Source: JANOSH01 sp031415695
GTDB taxonomy: Bacteria > Actinomycetota > Acidimicrobiia > Acidimicrobiales > Ilumatobacteraceae
DNA: 64,000 nt
Direction of reading: 5' to 3'
Assembly: GCA_031415695.1 (NCBI GenBank)
Contig: JANOSH010000047.1
Location: forward strand, 248,001-312,000
A program made the position numbers and the translations under genes. Of the stretch, positions 49,076 to 57,448 are shown piece by piece (the first letter of the stretch is position 1; every line of letters begins with the position of its first letter). Under the pieces are notes generated by a model. It did not search any database. It was not told where the DNA came from and worked only from the letters and a program-made list of their open reading frames with translations.

Positions 49076-50298
49076 CAACGCCTGATCCAGTTCTCGATTG
49101 GCATGCCGACTTCGACATGTTTGATCCGGCCTACCTGCTCGATCCCTTCCCGATGCTCGGAGATATTCGCGAATCCGAGTGCCCCATTGCTCATACCGAC
49201 CGGTGGAGCGGTTCGTGGTTGCCTACCCGGTACGACGACGTTGTCGCCATTGCCCAGGAACACGAGACATTCACCTCCCGGCAAATAGTCGTGACGCCAC
49301 CGCCACCTCAGCAATTCGAAGGGGCCTATAGCGCTGTGGCGGCTCCGCCCATCACGTCTGATCCGCCTGATCATCATTGGCATCGTCGACTCATTCTGCC
49401 AACGTTCTCGCCGCAGTCGGTGGCAAAGTATGAGTCGGTTAGCCGAGAGTTGTGTAACAACCTCATCGACACCTTCATCCACACCGGCCAAGCCGACGCC
49501 GCTGCCCAGTACGCCCAGCAGATACCGGTTCGTGTTATCTCGATAATGCTCGGCGTGCCACTTACCATGGCCGACGAGTTCACCAGTTGGGTTCGCGGCG
49601 TGCTCGAAATCGGGTTGCAAGATCCCGTCGCCCGACTCGAGAATCGCAACAAGATCGTGAGCTACTTCGTGGGGCAGGTCGCCGACCGCAAGGCCAACCC
49701 GCGCGAAAACGACCTCATCACCGAATTGCTAGCCGCCAAAGATGGCGACGGCAACCCAGTCACCGACGCGTACGTGTTGGGTGTTTGTAACCTGATGCTT
49801 GTCGCTGGCGTCGACACCACCTGGTCGGCGATTGGTTCGTCGCTCTGGCATTTGGCTCAACGTGCCGACCATCGCCAACAGCTCCGTGACCATCCCGACC
49901 TGTGGCCACGCGCCATCGAAGAACTCTTGCGGGTCTACGCGCCGGTGACGATGGCCCGCATCGTCGACCACGACGTCGAGTTCCAAGGGTGCCCCATGAA
50001 GGCAGGCGACCGGGTCCTGATGTCGTTCCCGTCGGCCAACCGCGACCCTCGCATGTTCGAGAATCCCGACGAGGTCATCCTCGACCGCGAACACAACCGG
50101 CACGTGGCGTTCGGGGCAGGCATTCACCGCTGTGCCGGTTCCAACCTTGCCCGACTCGAGGTTCGTGTGGCTACCCAAGTGTGGCTCGAACGAATTCCCG
50201 AGTTCGAACTGGTCGATCCGACGGCGGTTACATGGGCCGGTGGGCAAGTCCGCGGACCCCGCCAGTGCATGGTGAAATTCCCTGCCCCCTTGCCGTAA
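49072..50298 (+). CDS. Cytochrome P450
   Basis: 408-aa P450: haem Cys354 in FGAGIHRCAGSNLARLE, I-helix VAGVDTTWSA (oxygen-binding Asp-Thr), ExxR in EELLRVYAP. Directly coupled to the ferredoxin gene. A ferredoxin reductase is not encoded in the window. Differs clearly from the P450 at 43272. Substrate unknown; the PAP2-ferredoxin-P450 order suggests a lipid or isoprenoid-derived substrate (weak inference). Confidence 0.94.
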   Translation: MTTPDPVLDWHADFDMFDPAYLLDPFPMLGDIRESECPIAHTDRWSGSWLPTRYDDVVAIAQEHETFTSRQIVVTPPPPQQFEGAYSAVAAPPITSDPPDHHWHRRLILPTFSPQSVAKYESVSRELCNNLIDTFIHTGQADAAAQYAQQIPVRVISIMLGVPLTMADEFTSWVRGVLEIGLQDPVARLENRNKIVSYFVGQVADRKANPRENDLITELLAAKDGDGNPVTDAYVLGVCNLMLVAGVDTTWSAIGSSLWHLAQRADHRQQLRDHPDLWPRAIEELLRVYAPVTMARIVDHDVEFQGCPMKAGDRVLMSFPSANRDPRMFENPDEVILDREHNRHVAFGAGIHRCAGSNLARLEVRVATQVWLERIPEFELVDPTAVTWAGGQVRGPRQCMVKFPAPLP

Positions 50299-50417
50299 CT
50301 CGACGGCCCACTCGGTCGATTTCCGAGGACCTTACGACTCAGCCGTCACCCTCGACGGCCCAGTTACCTGCAGGCGTACGTGCGATACTGAACCGCCGAA
50401 CTGGCTTGCCCATTCTA

Positions 50418-50723
50418 GTGGTCGATGACACGTTCACGGAACCGTCTCCCGGTTGGAGCGGCCGGCAGGGCTACCATGTGGAACGCAGTTGCGTGTCCTC
50501 ACAGATACTTGCTGCGGCGAGCACAATTGTGTCGCAAAAGGCGGTCGGTTCCGATTCGGCCTTCGCCTCGATTGGATACGAACCGTTGCCAGACGTGGTG
50601 TCTATCCTTACGAACTTCCTTTCGGAAGCTGCAGTGCTCAGCCTCATCCGAGACCAGGCGGGCGCTGTAGACCCCCGCGATTTTCGAATCATCCATTCGC
50701 CGAACCTGACCGTCTCTCGGTGA
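50418..50723 (+). CDS. Possible orphan protein (101 aa)
   Basis: A frame with coding-like first-base G bias (for example VVDDTFTEPSPGW, GYEPLPDVVSILTNFL) in the 476-bp gap after the P450 gene. A GTG at 50418 could start it, but no ribosome site or leaderless box is seen and the frame stays open further upstream, so it may be a gene remnant. No family recognised and no signal peptide. Low confidence. Confidence 0.3.
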   Translation: MVDDTFTEPSPGWSGRQGYHVERSCVSSQILAAASTIVSQKAVGSDSAFASIGYEPLPDVVSILTNFLSEAAVLSLIRDQAGAVDPRDFRIIHSPNLTVSR

Positions 50724-50774
50724 TGAACCGAGCAGCGAGTCTTTTAGGCACACTCATATAGGCTTCCCTCTGCC

Positions 50775-51317
50775 GTGAGTGACGATATCGCCCTTCAAAC
50801 TTTCACCGGTTGGCTGTCTGACGACGACCTTGAACTCGTCCGGGGCGAGGTGCCGGTTCTGTACGTCGACGCGGTACCGGTCCGCGTAGACGCGCTCGGA
50901 CAAATTGTCGAAGTTGGGCTGCTGCTACGCCAGGGGCCCGACGGTTCGATCAGTCGCATGCTCGTCAGCGGGCGAGTCCTGAAGGGCGAACGAATCCGCA
51001 GTGCGCTGATTCGCCACCTTGAAAAGGACCTCGGCCCGCTTGCATTGCCCAAAATTCCGGTGAATCCCGCCCCGTTCACGGTGGTCGAGTACTTCCCCGA
51101 CATCACCATCACTGGATATCAGGACCCTCGCCAGCATGCCGTGAGCCTGGCCTACATTGTGCCCGTCGACGGCGAGTGTGTGCCATCGCAAAATGCGTTG
51201 GAGCTCACCTGGTTCAGCCCTGTGGTGGCGGTCAGCGAATCCGTTCGGCTCGCCATGACCGGAGGCCAAGATCGCCTGTTACGCCTGGCCCTCGCTCACG
51301 GTGGGGCACTGCCGTAG
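50775..51317 (+). CDS. Nudix-fold DUF4916-like protein
   Basis: 180 aa: WLSDDDLELVRGEVPVLYVD, DALGQIVEVGLLLRQGPDG, VLKGERIRSALIRHLEKDLG and YFPDITITGYQDPRQHAVSL match the DUF4916 variant of Nudix-like proteins, in which the classical GX5EX7REUXEEXGU box is degenerate, so catalytic activity is doubtful. GTG start; a TAGGCT box (50759-50764) suggests a leader of about 4 nt. Monocistronic. Confidence 0.72.
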   Translation: MSDDIALQTFTGWLSDDDLELVRGEVPVLYVDAVPVRVDALGQIVEVGLLLRQGPDGSISRMLVSGRVLKGERIRSALIRHLEKDLGPLALPKIPVNPAPFTVVEYFPDITITGYQDPRQHAVSLAYIVPVDGECVPSQNALELTWFSPVVAVSESVRLAMTGGQDRLLRLALAHGGALP

Positions 51318-51340
51318 CACTCCAAGAAGCGGGGAACTCA

Positions 51341-52339
51341 ATGGTGGGCTCGCATCGTCAGATATCCATGACATCAAGAGTCCCGGCAATTTTTGCCATC
51401 CCGATCCTCGCCGTTGTACTGGGCCTCGGGGCCTGCGGCGGCTCCGACAATGCGACGTCTGATTCAGCGGCTCCCGCAGCAACATCGGTCGCTTCGGCCC
51501 AAACGGGTGCTGGTGTCAACGCCGCCCCCGAGGGCCAGGATGCCAAGATCATTCTCACTGCCGGGCTCGAGATCGTCGTCGACGATGTTTCCGACGCCTC
51601 GATCCGGGTTGCCACCACGGTTGAAGGGGTTGGGGGTCGAGTCTTCAGCCAACAAACGTCGCTCGGCGAGAGTCCTCGTTCTACCTTGGTCCTCAAGGTG
51701 CCGCCAGCCAAGCTGTCGGGCTTGCTCGAAGCGCTCGGGAATGTTGGCACGGTCATTGGCCGCACCCAACAATCCGAAGATGTCACGGCGCAATTCGTTG
51801 ACCTCGAAGGTCGCATTTCGGCAGCCAAAGCAAGTGTGGCCCGAATGCGCGAGCTGCTCGACAAGACCGGCACCGTTTCCGAATTGGCTCAGATCGAAGG
51901 CGAGCTCACCAAGCGTCAGACCACCCTCGAACAGCTTCTCGGCCAGCAGCGTGTGTTGAGCAGCCGAGTAGACCTCGGCACCGTCACCGTGTCCCTCGTA
52001 CCCAAAGACGCCGCCCCGAAACCCATCGACGACTCGCTGCCAGGCATCGGCGAAGCGCTCCGCAAGAGCGGCGGAGCATTACGGACCGCCGGCTACACAG
52101 TGGTGTTGGTGATCGTCACCCTTGCACCGTGGCTCCTGGTGGCCGCAATCGTGGGATTCCCGTTGATGGCGTGGCGTCGTCGCCGTCGGGCGTTGCGACC
52201 TGCGGAGCCGGAGGTTTCTCGCCAGGTGACACAACATGCTCCTGTTACCCCAGCGACAATGCCGGCTCCGAGCCGACAAATTCCGCCGAGCCAAGGCCTC
52301 GATGCGCCACCGGACGATGCATCACCGCCCGTCGCGTAG
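51341..52339 (+). CDS. DUF4349 lipoprotein with coiled coil and C-terminal membrane helix
   Basis: 332 aa. Lipoprotein signal with lipobox GLGAC; DUF4349 core (LTAGLEIVVDDVSDASIRVA, GGRVFSQQTS, STLVLKVPPAKLSGLLEALG), a coiled coil (FVDLEGRISAAKASVARMRE through QTTLEQLLGQQ) and a transmembrane segment near residues 250-285 followed by basic RRRRR. A GGGGAAC ribosome site supports the ATG at 51341 over the ATG at 51368. Family members sit in the envelope; function unknown. Overlaps the convergent rhomboid-like gene by 18 bp. Confidence 0.87.
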   Translation: MVGSHRQISMTSRVPAIFAIPILAVVLGLGACGGSDNATSDSAAPAATSVASAQTGAGVNAAPEGQDAKIILTAGLEIVVDDVSDASIRVATTVEGVGGRVFSQQTSLGESPRSTLVLKVPPAKLSGLLEALGNVGTVIGRTQQSEDVTAQFVDLEGRISAAKASVARMRELLDKTGTVSELAQIEGELTKRQTTLEQLLGQQRVLSSRVDLGTVTVSLVPKDAAPKPIDDSLPGIGEALRKSGGALRTAGYTVVLVIVTLAPWLLVAAIVGFPLMAWRRRRRALRPAEPEVSRQVTQHAPVTPATMPAPSRQIPPSQGLDAPPDDASPPVA

Positions 52340-53167
52340 ACGCTTACTGAGTTCTTTGAGCGCCATTTGCTCGGCCGAGGTGAGGCTACCCATGCCACCG
52401 CTCGACACCTTGTCGAGCAACCGATCGAGTTCAGCCTGGTCGACAGAAGATGCGCCGGGGCGGGGCGGGCTCCACGGACCAGCGACAACCTTGCCACCCT
52501 TGCCTTTGGTCTTGCCCTTGCCCCCGCTCGGCAACTTCAACGCCGGAATCCACGGAGGCAACTCGCGGCCCATCCCGAACGACTTCAGCAAGACCAGCGA
52601 CGTGAAAACCAGGGCGACCAATACGATGATTCCTTCGATGAGCCTGTCGGCCAACAGCTGCAGAACTTCAATACCGATAATGACCGCCGCAATGGCCCAG
52701 GCCGGGATGTTGAACAGGAACCGGGCATTGCGATGCTCGGCGGCGAACGCCACGAACACGCCCATTTCGATGTAACGGAACTCGGCCAACGGCCAGCCGA
52801 CCAGCGTGGCTACGACGCCCGGAACGACAGTCAAAATCACGAGAAACCACAAGAAGTTGCGCCGCCCAATTTCTTCTTCGAGCGCCCGGCCGAAGGTCCA
52901 GAAGAAGAACAACCCAAGCACCGCGAAGATGTCAGGACGATTGACCAGCGGCCACGTGACAATTCGCCACACCTGACCGTGGAGCACATCGTTGGGTATG
53001 AGGACAAGTGGTCCGAGCGCTGCTTTGGACGCCGTCCACAACAGCATCGAAATCGCGACCATTCCAATGATCAAGATGGTGGTAGTTACATCGAGTTCAC
53101 CGACCCGGAACCACGGGTCGCTCGGGCCTCGCCGACCAGGTCTTGAGATGTTGAACCGTTTAGACAC
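52322..53167 (-). CDS. Rhomboid-like membrane protein, probably catalytically inactive
   Basis: 281 aa with about six helices: HGQVWRIVTWPLVNRPDIFA resembles the rhomboid loop-1/WR motif, FFWTFGRALEEEIGRRNFLW follows, but the helix-4 GxSG serine is absent (EFRYIEMGVFVAFAAEHRNA). The C-terminus LDKVSSGGMGSLTSAEQMAL matches the tail found in many bacterial rhomboid-family proteins. A TATCGT -10 box places the start at the GTG 53167. Likely a pseudoprotease or derlin/iRhom-like scaffold (inference). Confidence 0.72.
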   Translation of the reverse strand: MSKRFNISRPGRRGPSDPWFRVGELDVTTTILIIGMVAISMLLWTASKAALGPLVLIPNDVLHGQVWRIVTWPLVNRPDIFAVLGLFFFWTFGRALEEEIGRRNFLWFLVILTVVPGVVATLVGWPLAEFRYIEMGVFVAFAAEHRNARFLFNIPAWAIAAVIIGIEVLQLLADRLIEGIIVLVALVFTSLVLLKSFGMGRELPPWIPALKLPSGGKGKTKGKGGKVVAGPWSPPRPGASSVDQAELDRLLDKVSSGGMGSLTSAEQMALKELSKRLRDGR

Positions 53168-53173
53168 GATGAA

Positions 53174-53179
53174 ACGATA
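53174..53179 (-). promoter_or_regulatory. -10 box of a leaderless promoter
   Basis: TATCGT on the minus strand at -12 to -7 from the GTG at 53167. Confidence 0.55.
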
Positions 53180-53212
53180 GTGACTTATGGCCGCCGAGTG
53201 TGGCTCATGGCA

Positions 53213-54241
53213 TCAAAGGTTGGGCCGAACGAGCACTTTTACGTCGGCGTCGGGTCTCGCCAGCCGATCAAACGCCCCCGCCACGCCATCTAATCCAACC
53301 TCGCCAGTAATCAGTGCCGTCACATCAACCGTTCCGTCGGCGATAGCGCCAAGGCTTGCGGAGAATTCCCTCGCCGTCCAACCCAACACGAATGTGAGCC
53401 GCAATTCCTTGTTGATTCCAATGGCCGGTCGGAACGTGTCGGTTTGCATACAGACGCCCGCGACAACCACTTCGCTGTAGCGAGGGACCGCCAGCATTGC
53501 CGTCTCGATGATGCCCGGCACCCCAATGGCGTCGACGATGGTGGTGGGGCCGCGTCCGCCCGCTTGGGACCATGCCACTATCGGTTCATGCTCGCGAGGG
53601 TCGACCACAACGTGCGCACCCATCTGTCCGGCTACCGCACGGCGATATGGCGAAAAGTCGGCAGCAACAATGAGCGGCACACTACGCAGTACCAACGCGG
53701 CAATCACGGCAAGTCCAACAGGACCACAGCCCAACACAATTGCCGAACCATGCTCTACGGCCTGTGAGCGGTCGACGGCATGAAGCCCCACCGCAATCGG
53801 CTCGACTAACGCACCTAGTCGCGGCTCCATATCAACGGGAAGGCAGACAAGTCCGCTGGCCTCGACGACGCAGCGTTCGCTATAGCCGCCGGGAAAGTCG
53901 TTGGCATACCCAAGGCTGCGAACCACTCCGCCGTCAACAATCACCGGATGCAATGCGTTGACCGTTCCGATGAGCGCCTTGTCGACCAACGAGCCCACGT
54001 CGAGAACTCGGCCCACCAGTTCGTGTCCAAGAATGAGATCCCGCTGTGGGTCGTACTGAAAAATTGTCGAGCCAGTGTCATGAGCTGTCCGCACGAACTC
54101 GTCGCCGAATCGGGCAGCATGCAGATCGGTGCCACAAATACCGCAGGCAATGATCTCGCACAGCACCTGTTTTGGCCCCGGCACTGGCTCGGGCACCGTG
54201 TCGACCACCAGTTGGCCACGTCGAAGAACCGTTGCGCGCAT
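53213..54241 (-). CDS. Zinc-binding dehydrogenase (MDR) lacking the structural zinc
   Basis: 342 aa. Catalytic Cys36 (CGICGTDLHAA) and GHELVG (His/Glu) are present, and the Rossmann motif is LGCGPVGLAVI. The four-Cys structural zinc lobe is absent. The PEPIAVGLHAVDR segment is typical of the MDR group acting on sugar alcohols or lipid intermediates. The ATG at 54241 has a TAGGTT box at -13 to -8. Divergent from the SDR at 54308. Confidence 0.88.
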   Translation of the reverse strand: MRATVLRRGQLVVDTVPEPVPGPKQVLCEIIACGICGTDLHAARFGDEFVRTAHDTGSTIFQYDPQRDLILGHELVGRVLDVGSLVDKALIGTVNALHPVIVDGGVVRSLGYANDFPGGYSERCVVEASGLVCLPVDMEPRLGALVEPIAVGLHAVDRSQAVEHGSAIVLGCGPVGLAVIAALVLRSVPLIVAADFSPYRRAVAGQMGAHVVVDPREHEPIVAWSQAGGRGPTTIVDAIGVPGIIETAMLAVPRYSEVVVAGVCMQTDTFRPAIGINKELRLTFVLGWTAREFSASLGAIADGTVDVTALITGEVGLDGVAGAFDRLARPDADVKVLVRPNL

Positions 54242-54248
54242 GAACGTC

Positions 54249-54254
54249 AACCTA
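54249..54254 (-). promoter_or_regulatory. -10 box of a leaderless promoter
   Basis: TAGGTT on the minus strand at -13 to -8 from the ATG at 54241. Confidence 0.55.
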
Positions 54255-54294
54255 CTGGGGTGTTCCAATCACACGCTGTACGCACGTTGTCCCG

Positions 54295-54300
54295 TAGCCT
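54295..54300 (+). promoter_or_regulatory. -10 box of a leaderless promoter
   Basis: TAGCCT at -13 to -8 from the ATG at 54308, back-to-back with the dehydrogenase promoter. Confidence 0.55.
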
Positions 54301-54307
54301 TCCGGGC

Positions 54308-55225
54308 ATGTTTGATTTCACAGGAAAGACCGTCCTTATCACCGGAGCGTCATACGGGTTTGGCGAGCAGTTTTCGTACGCGTTTGCTGAGGCAGGCGCC
54401 GACCTCGTGCTGACAGCACGGTCCACCGATCTCCTCAACGCCGTTGCCGACAAGTGTCGGGCCATGGGCCGCAAGGTAACAGCCATCGTCGGAGACGTGT
54501 CGATCGAAGCCGACGTCCAACGCACGGTTCAAGCTGGCATTGCCAATCACGGCCGTATCGACGTGTTGATCAACAATGCCGGTGTCGCCGACAGCCGCGG
54601 GTTGGCGTCCGAGCACTTCGACACCGAAACGTGGAACCGCATCACCTCGGTCGACCTCACGGGCGCCTACTTTTACTTGCGAGAAGTAGGCCGTCACATG
54701 CTTGCCTCGGGCGGTGGGTCCATCGTCAATATCTGCTCGATCATGGCGTCGGGTGCCAGCGAGAACTGTGTCATTGCCTACACCGCAGCCAAGGGCGGGC
54801 TTCTCAACGTCACTAAACAACTCGGTTGCGAGTGGGCCGACCGTGGCGTTCGCGTCAACGCTGTCTCGCCCGGCTTTGTGGTCACCGAGATGACCCGCCA
54901 ACCTCTCGAAGCAATGGGAATCAGCGAGTACATCGCAAGCCGCACCCCGATGCGTCGTGTCGGCGAAATCCACGAGATCACCGGCCCGGTCATGTTCCTC
55001 GCCAGCGACCTCGCCTCCTATGTGACGGGTCTCGATATGTTGGTCGATGGCGGAACCAACGCATCCAATGGCTACTACCAGATCCCTCCTATTCATCACG
55101 AGTGGAACAAGGACACCGCGCCAATGATCGGCGGCGCGTACGCCGGATACGCACCTCGGCCTGCTCAGTTGCAGGCCATGGCAGCCGGCATCCCAGGGCT
55201 CCACTATCCGGTGCCCGAGGCCTGA
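54308..55225 (+). CDS. Short-chain dehydrogenase/reductase with C-terminal extension
   Basis: 305-aa SDR: TGASYGFGEQFSYAFAEAG (cofactor motif TGxxxGxG with Phe), NNAG, SIVNICSIMASGA, YTAAK active site, VNAVSPGFVVTEM, and DMLVDGGTNASNG. About 45 residues after the SDR core (HHEWNKDTAPMIGGAYAGYA and following) are extra and may cap the active site or help oligomerise. Leaderless. Divergent from the zinc dehydrogenase with 66 bp between. Substrate unknown. Confidence 0.9.
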   Translation: MFDFTGKTVLITGASYGFGEQFSYAFAEAGADLVLTARSTDLLNAVADKCRAMGRKVTAIVGDVSIEADVQRTVQAGIANHGRIDVLINNAGVADSRGLASEHFDTETWNRITSVDLTGAYFYLREVGRHMLASGGGSIVNICSIMASGASENCVIAYTAAKGGLLNVTKQLGCEWADRGVRVNAVSPGFVVTEMTRQPLEAMGISEYIASRTPMRRVGEIHEITGPVMFLASDLASYVTGLDMLVDGGTNASNGYYQIPPIHHEWNKDTAPMIGGAYAGYAPRPAQLQAMAAGIPGLHYPVPEA

Positions 55226-55251
55226 TCAGCTACGATTCCCCCTGCCGCACT

Positions 55252-55644
55252 ATGAACATTCGACGCACTGCCACACGTTTGCCCGACGCTCTCACCGACG
55301 AAGAAATCGTCTTTCGCTATGGGGTTGCTGCTTCTCAGGCGGCAATCGCCTTGTCCGACAATCGTCGGCGGCGGGCGGCCAGGCTGCAAGACGAACTCGA
55401 TGACTTACAGCGAATCTTGGGCGAGCGCCGCATCCACCATCGCCTCGGTGACCTCATGACCAGCTCCGACGTAGGCGTTGCGCTGTGGGCTTCCACGCAC
55501 CGGTTGCTGCAAGGCGATACCCGAGGGTTGCGTACTTTGCAACGCATTGCGTCGGGCCCGCCAGGGCTTGTTCGACTCGCGGCCGAACTTACCGTGCATT
55601 CTTGGCAACGCGGCGACATGGTCTCGGTACATCAACCGGTCTGA
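55252..55644 (+). CDS. Small helical cytoplasmic protein of unknown function
   Basis: 130 aa, strongly helical and basic: DALTDEEIVFRYGVAASQAA, RRRRAARLQDELDDLQRILG and RLGDLMTSSDVGVALWASTH. No signal or membrane segment, no recognised family. A TACGAT box 16-21 nt upstream could give a short leader. It lies between the SDR and the mycothiol dehydrogenase and has its own or shared promoter. Confidence 0.6.
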   Translation: MNIRRTATRLPDALTDEEIVFRYGVAASQAAIALSDNRRRRAARLQDELDDLQRILGERRIHHRLGDLMTSSDVGVALWASTHRLLQGDTRGLRTLQRIASGPPGLVRLAAELTVHSWQRGDMVSVHQPV

Positions 55645-55650
55645 GCTGAC

Positions 55651-55656
55651 TACAGT
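55651..55656 (+). promoter_or_regulatory. -10 box of a leaderless promoter
   Basis: TACAGT at -12 to -7 from the ATG at 55663. Confidence 0.55.
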
Positions 55657-55662
55657 CGTGCC

Positions 55663-56748
55663 ATGTCACAACAGGTACGAGGCGTCATTTCGCAAGCCAA
55701 GGGTGCACCCGTCACCATCGAAACGATCGTCATTCCCGACCCCGGTCCCGGCGAAGCTGTCGTACAGATTGAAGCATGCGGCGTTTGCCACACCGATCTG
55801 CACTACCGCGAAGGTGGCATCAACGACAACTTCCCGTTCCTGCTTGGCCACGAAGCAGCCGGAACGGTCGAGTCCGTCGGCGAGGGCGTCACCGGTGTAG
55901 CCCCGGGCGATTTCGTTATCTTGAACTGGCGTGCCGTGTGCGGCAACTGTCGCAGCTGCCTTCGGGGTCGACCCCATCTGTGCTTTAGCACCTTCAACGC
56001 CACGCAGAAGATGACCCTTGTTGACGGGACCGAGTTGTCACCGGCGCTCGGAATTGGCGCCTTTGCCGACAAGACACTGGTCGCTGCTGGCCAGTGCACC
56101 AAGGTCGACCCTGCCGCACCCGCTACCGCAGCCGGCCTGCTTGGCTGTGGTGTAATGGCTGGAATCGGTGCCGCAATCAACACCGGCGGCGTAAGCCGAG
56201 GCGACTCCGTTGCCGTGTTCGGCTGCGGCGGCGTAGGTAACGCCGCCATTGCCGGATCCCATTTGGCCGGCGCGCGCACTATCATCGCCGTCGACCTCGA
56301 CGACCGTAAGCTCGAATGGGCCCGTCGTTTCGGTGCCACCCATACGGTCAACGCATCCACCACCGACCCCGTCGAGTTCATTAGGTCTGTCACCGACGGC
56401 AACGGTGCCGATGTCTGCATCGAAGCAGTCGGGCATCCAGCCGTCTATCGCCAGGCATTCGATGCCCGAGACCTCGCCGGCACAGTGGTGCTTGTTGGTG
56501 TTCCACGGCCCGACATGACCCTGGAGCTGCCGTTCATCGAGGTCTTTGGCCGTGGCGGCTCACTCAAGTCGAGCTGGTACGGCGACTGCCTACCGTCACG
56601 AGACTTCCCAATGCTCATCGACCTCTACCAGCAGGGTCGACTCGACCTCGATGGTTTCGTGTCCGAGACCATTGGCCTCGGCGACGTCGAGGCAGCGTTT
56701 CACAAGATGGAACGCGGCGAAGTGCTGCGCAGCGTCGTCGTTTTCTAA
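55663..56748 (+). CDS. mscR: S-(hydroxymethyl)mycothiol dehydrogenase
   Basis: 361-aa class-III-type zinc alcohol dehydrogenase that oxidises the formaldehyde-mycothiol adduct (also an S-nitrosomycothiol reductase in this family). Catalytic Cys42 (CGVCHTDLHYRE) and His63-Glu64 (LLGHEAAG); structural zinc CGNCRSCLRGRPHLC; Rossmann FGCGGVGNAAI. The overall sequence matches the mycothiol-dependent group of actinobacteria. Leaderless. Its TAA stop shares one base with the following ATG (TAATG), coupling it to the MBL hydrolase. Confidence 0.93.
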   Translation: MSQQVRGVISQAKGAPVTIETIVIPDPGPGEAVVQIEACGVCHTDLHYREGGINDNFPFLLGHEAAGTVESVGEGVTGVAPGDFVILNWRAVCGNCRSCLRGRPHLCFSTFNATQKMTLVDGTELSPALGIGAFADKTLVAAGQCTKVDPAAPATAAGLLGCGVMAGIGAAINTGGVSRGDSVAVFGCGGVGNAAIAGSHLAGARTIIAVDLDDRKLEWARRFGATHTVNASTTDPVEFIRSVTDGNGADVCIEAVGHPAVYRQAFDARDLAGTVVLVGVPRPDMTLELPFIEVFGRGGSLKSSWYGDCLPSRDFPMLIDLYQQGRLDLDGFVSETIGLGDVEAAFHKMERGEVLRSVVVF

Positions 56749-57383
56749 TGGCGGTTGAACTGGTAACAACCGACGGTTACTTTGCGCTCGACGGCGGCCA
56801 ATGGGATGTCACCAACAACATTTGGCTTGTCGGCAATGATCGTGAAGTGGTTGTCATCGACGCTGCCCATGATGCCCCAGCCATCGCGGCAGCAATCAAC
56901 GGTCGCAAGGTTCGGGCCATTGTGCTCACGCACGGCCACAACGATCACATCAACGCCGCTGTGCCACTTCGTGACCTTGTCGATGCACCCATCTTGTTGC
57001 ACGACGCCGATGCCATGTTGTGGGATGTGGTGTGGCCAGAACATCGCACCGATGGCTTGGTCGTACCCGGTAGCATTGTCGCCGTTGGCGGCGAGCGCCT
57101 CCACGTCGTTCATACGCCGGGCCATTCTCCCGGATGCTGTTGTCTCCACAACGAGGCCGACGGTGTGCTGTTCAGCGGCGACACCCTGTTTTGTGGTGGT
57201 CCGGGTGCCACTGGGCGCAGCTATAGCGACGAGCCGACCATTCTGCGATCAATTGTCGACCAGCTCATGACGTTGCCCGACCACACCGTCGTGCACACAG
57301 GCCACGGCGACAGCACCACAATTGGGGCCGAACGCGCTGGCGTGCTCCATCGGCTTCACGAAATAGGGCTACAGTCGTCATAG
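56748..57383 (+). CDS. Metallo-beta-lactamase-fold hydrolase of the mycothiol formaldehyde pathway
   Basis: 211-aa glyoxalase-II-like MBL enzyme: LTHGHNDHINA (HxHxDH zinc site), HTPGHSPGCC, LFSGDTLF and TVVHTGHGDSTTIG. Coupled to mscR, a common actinobacterial pairing in which it probably hydrolyses the S-formylmycothiol produced upstream to formate and mycothiol (inference). It is followed by a bidirectional terminator. Confidence 0.9.
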   Translation: MAVELVTTDGYFALDGGQWDVTNNIWLVGNDREVVVIDAAHDAPAIAAAINGRKVRAIVLTHGHNDHINAAVPLRDLVDAPILLHDADAMLWDVVWPEHRTDGLVVPGSIVAVGGERLHVVHTPGHSPGCCCLHNEADGVLFSGDTLFCGGPGATGRSYSDEPTILRSIVDQLMTLPDHTVVHTGHGDSTTIGAERAGVLHRLHEIGLQSS

Positions 57384-57389
57384 CGAAAA

Positions 57390-57432
57390 CGCGAGCGTTG
57401 GTCGGCGGGGGGAGTGCCGACCAACGCTCGCG
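57390..57432. terminator. Bidirectional intrinsic terminator
   Basis: Perfect 17-bp stem (57390-57406 with 57416-57432), 9-nt loop, ACTTTTGTTTG on the plus side and GTTTTC on the minus side. It ends the mscR/MBL operon and the convergent secreted-protein gene. Confidence 0.93.
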
Positions 57433-57448
57433 ACTTTTGTTTGTTGAA

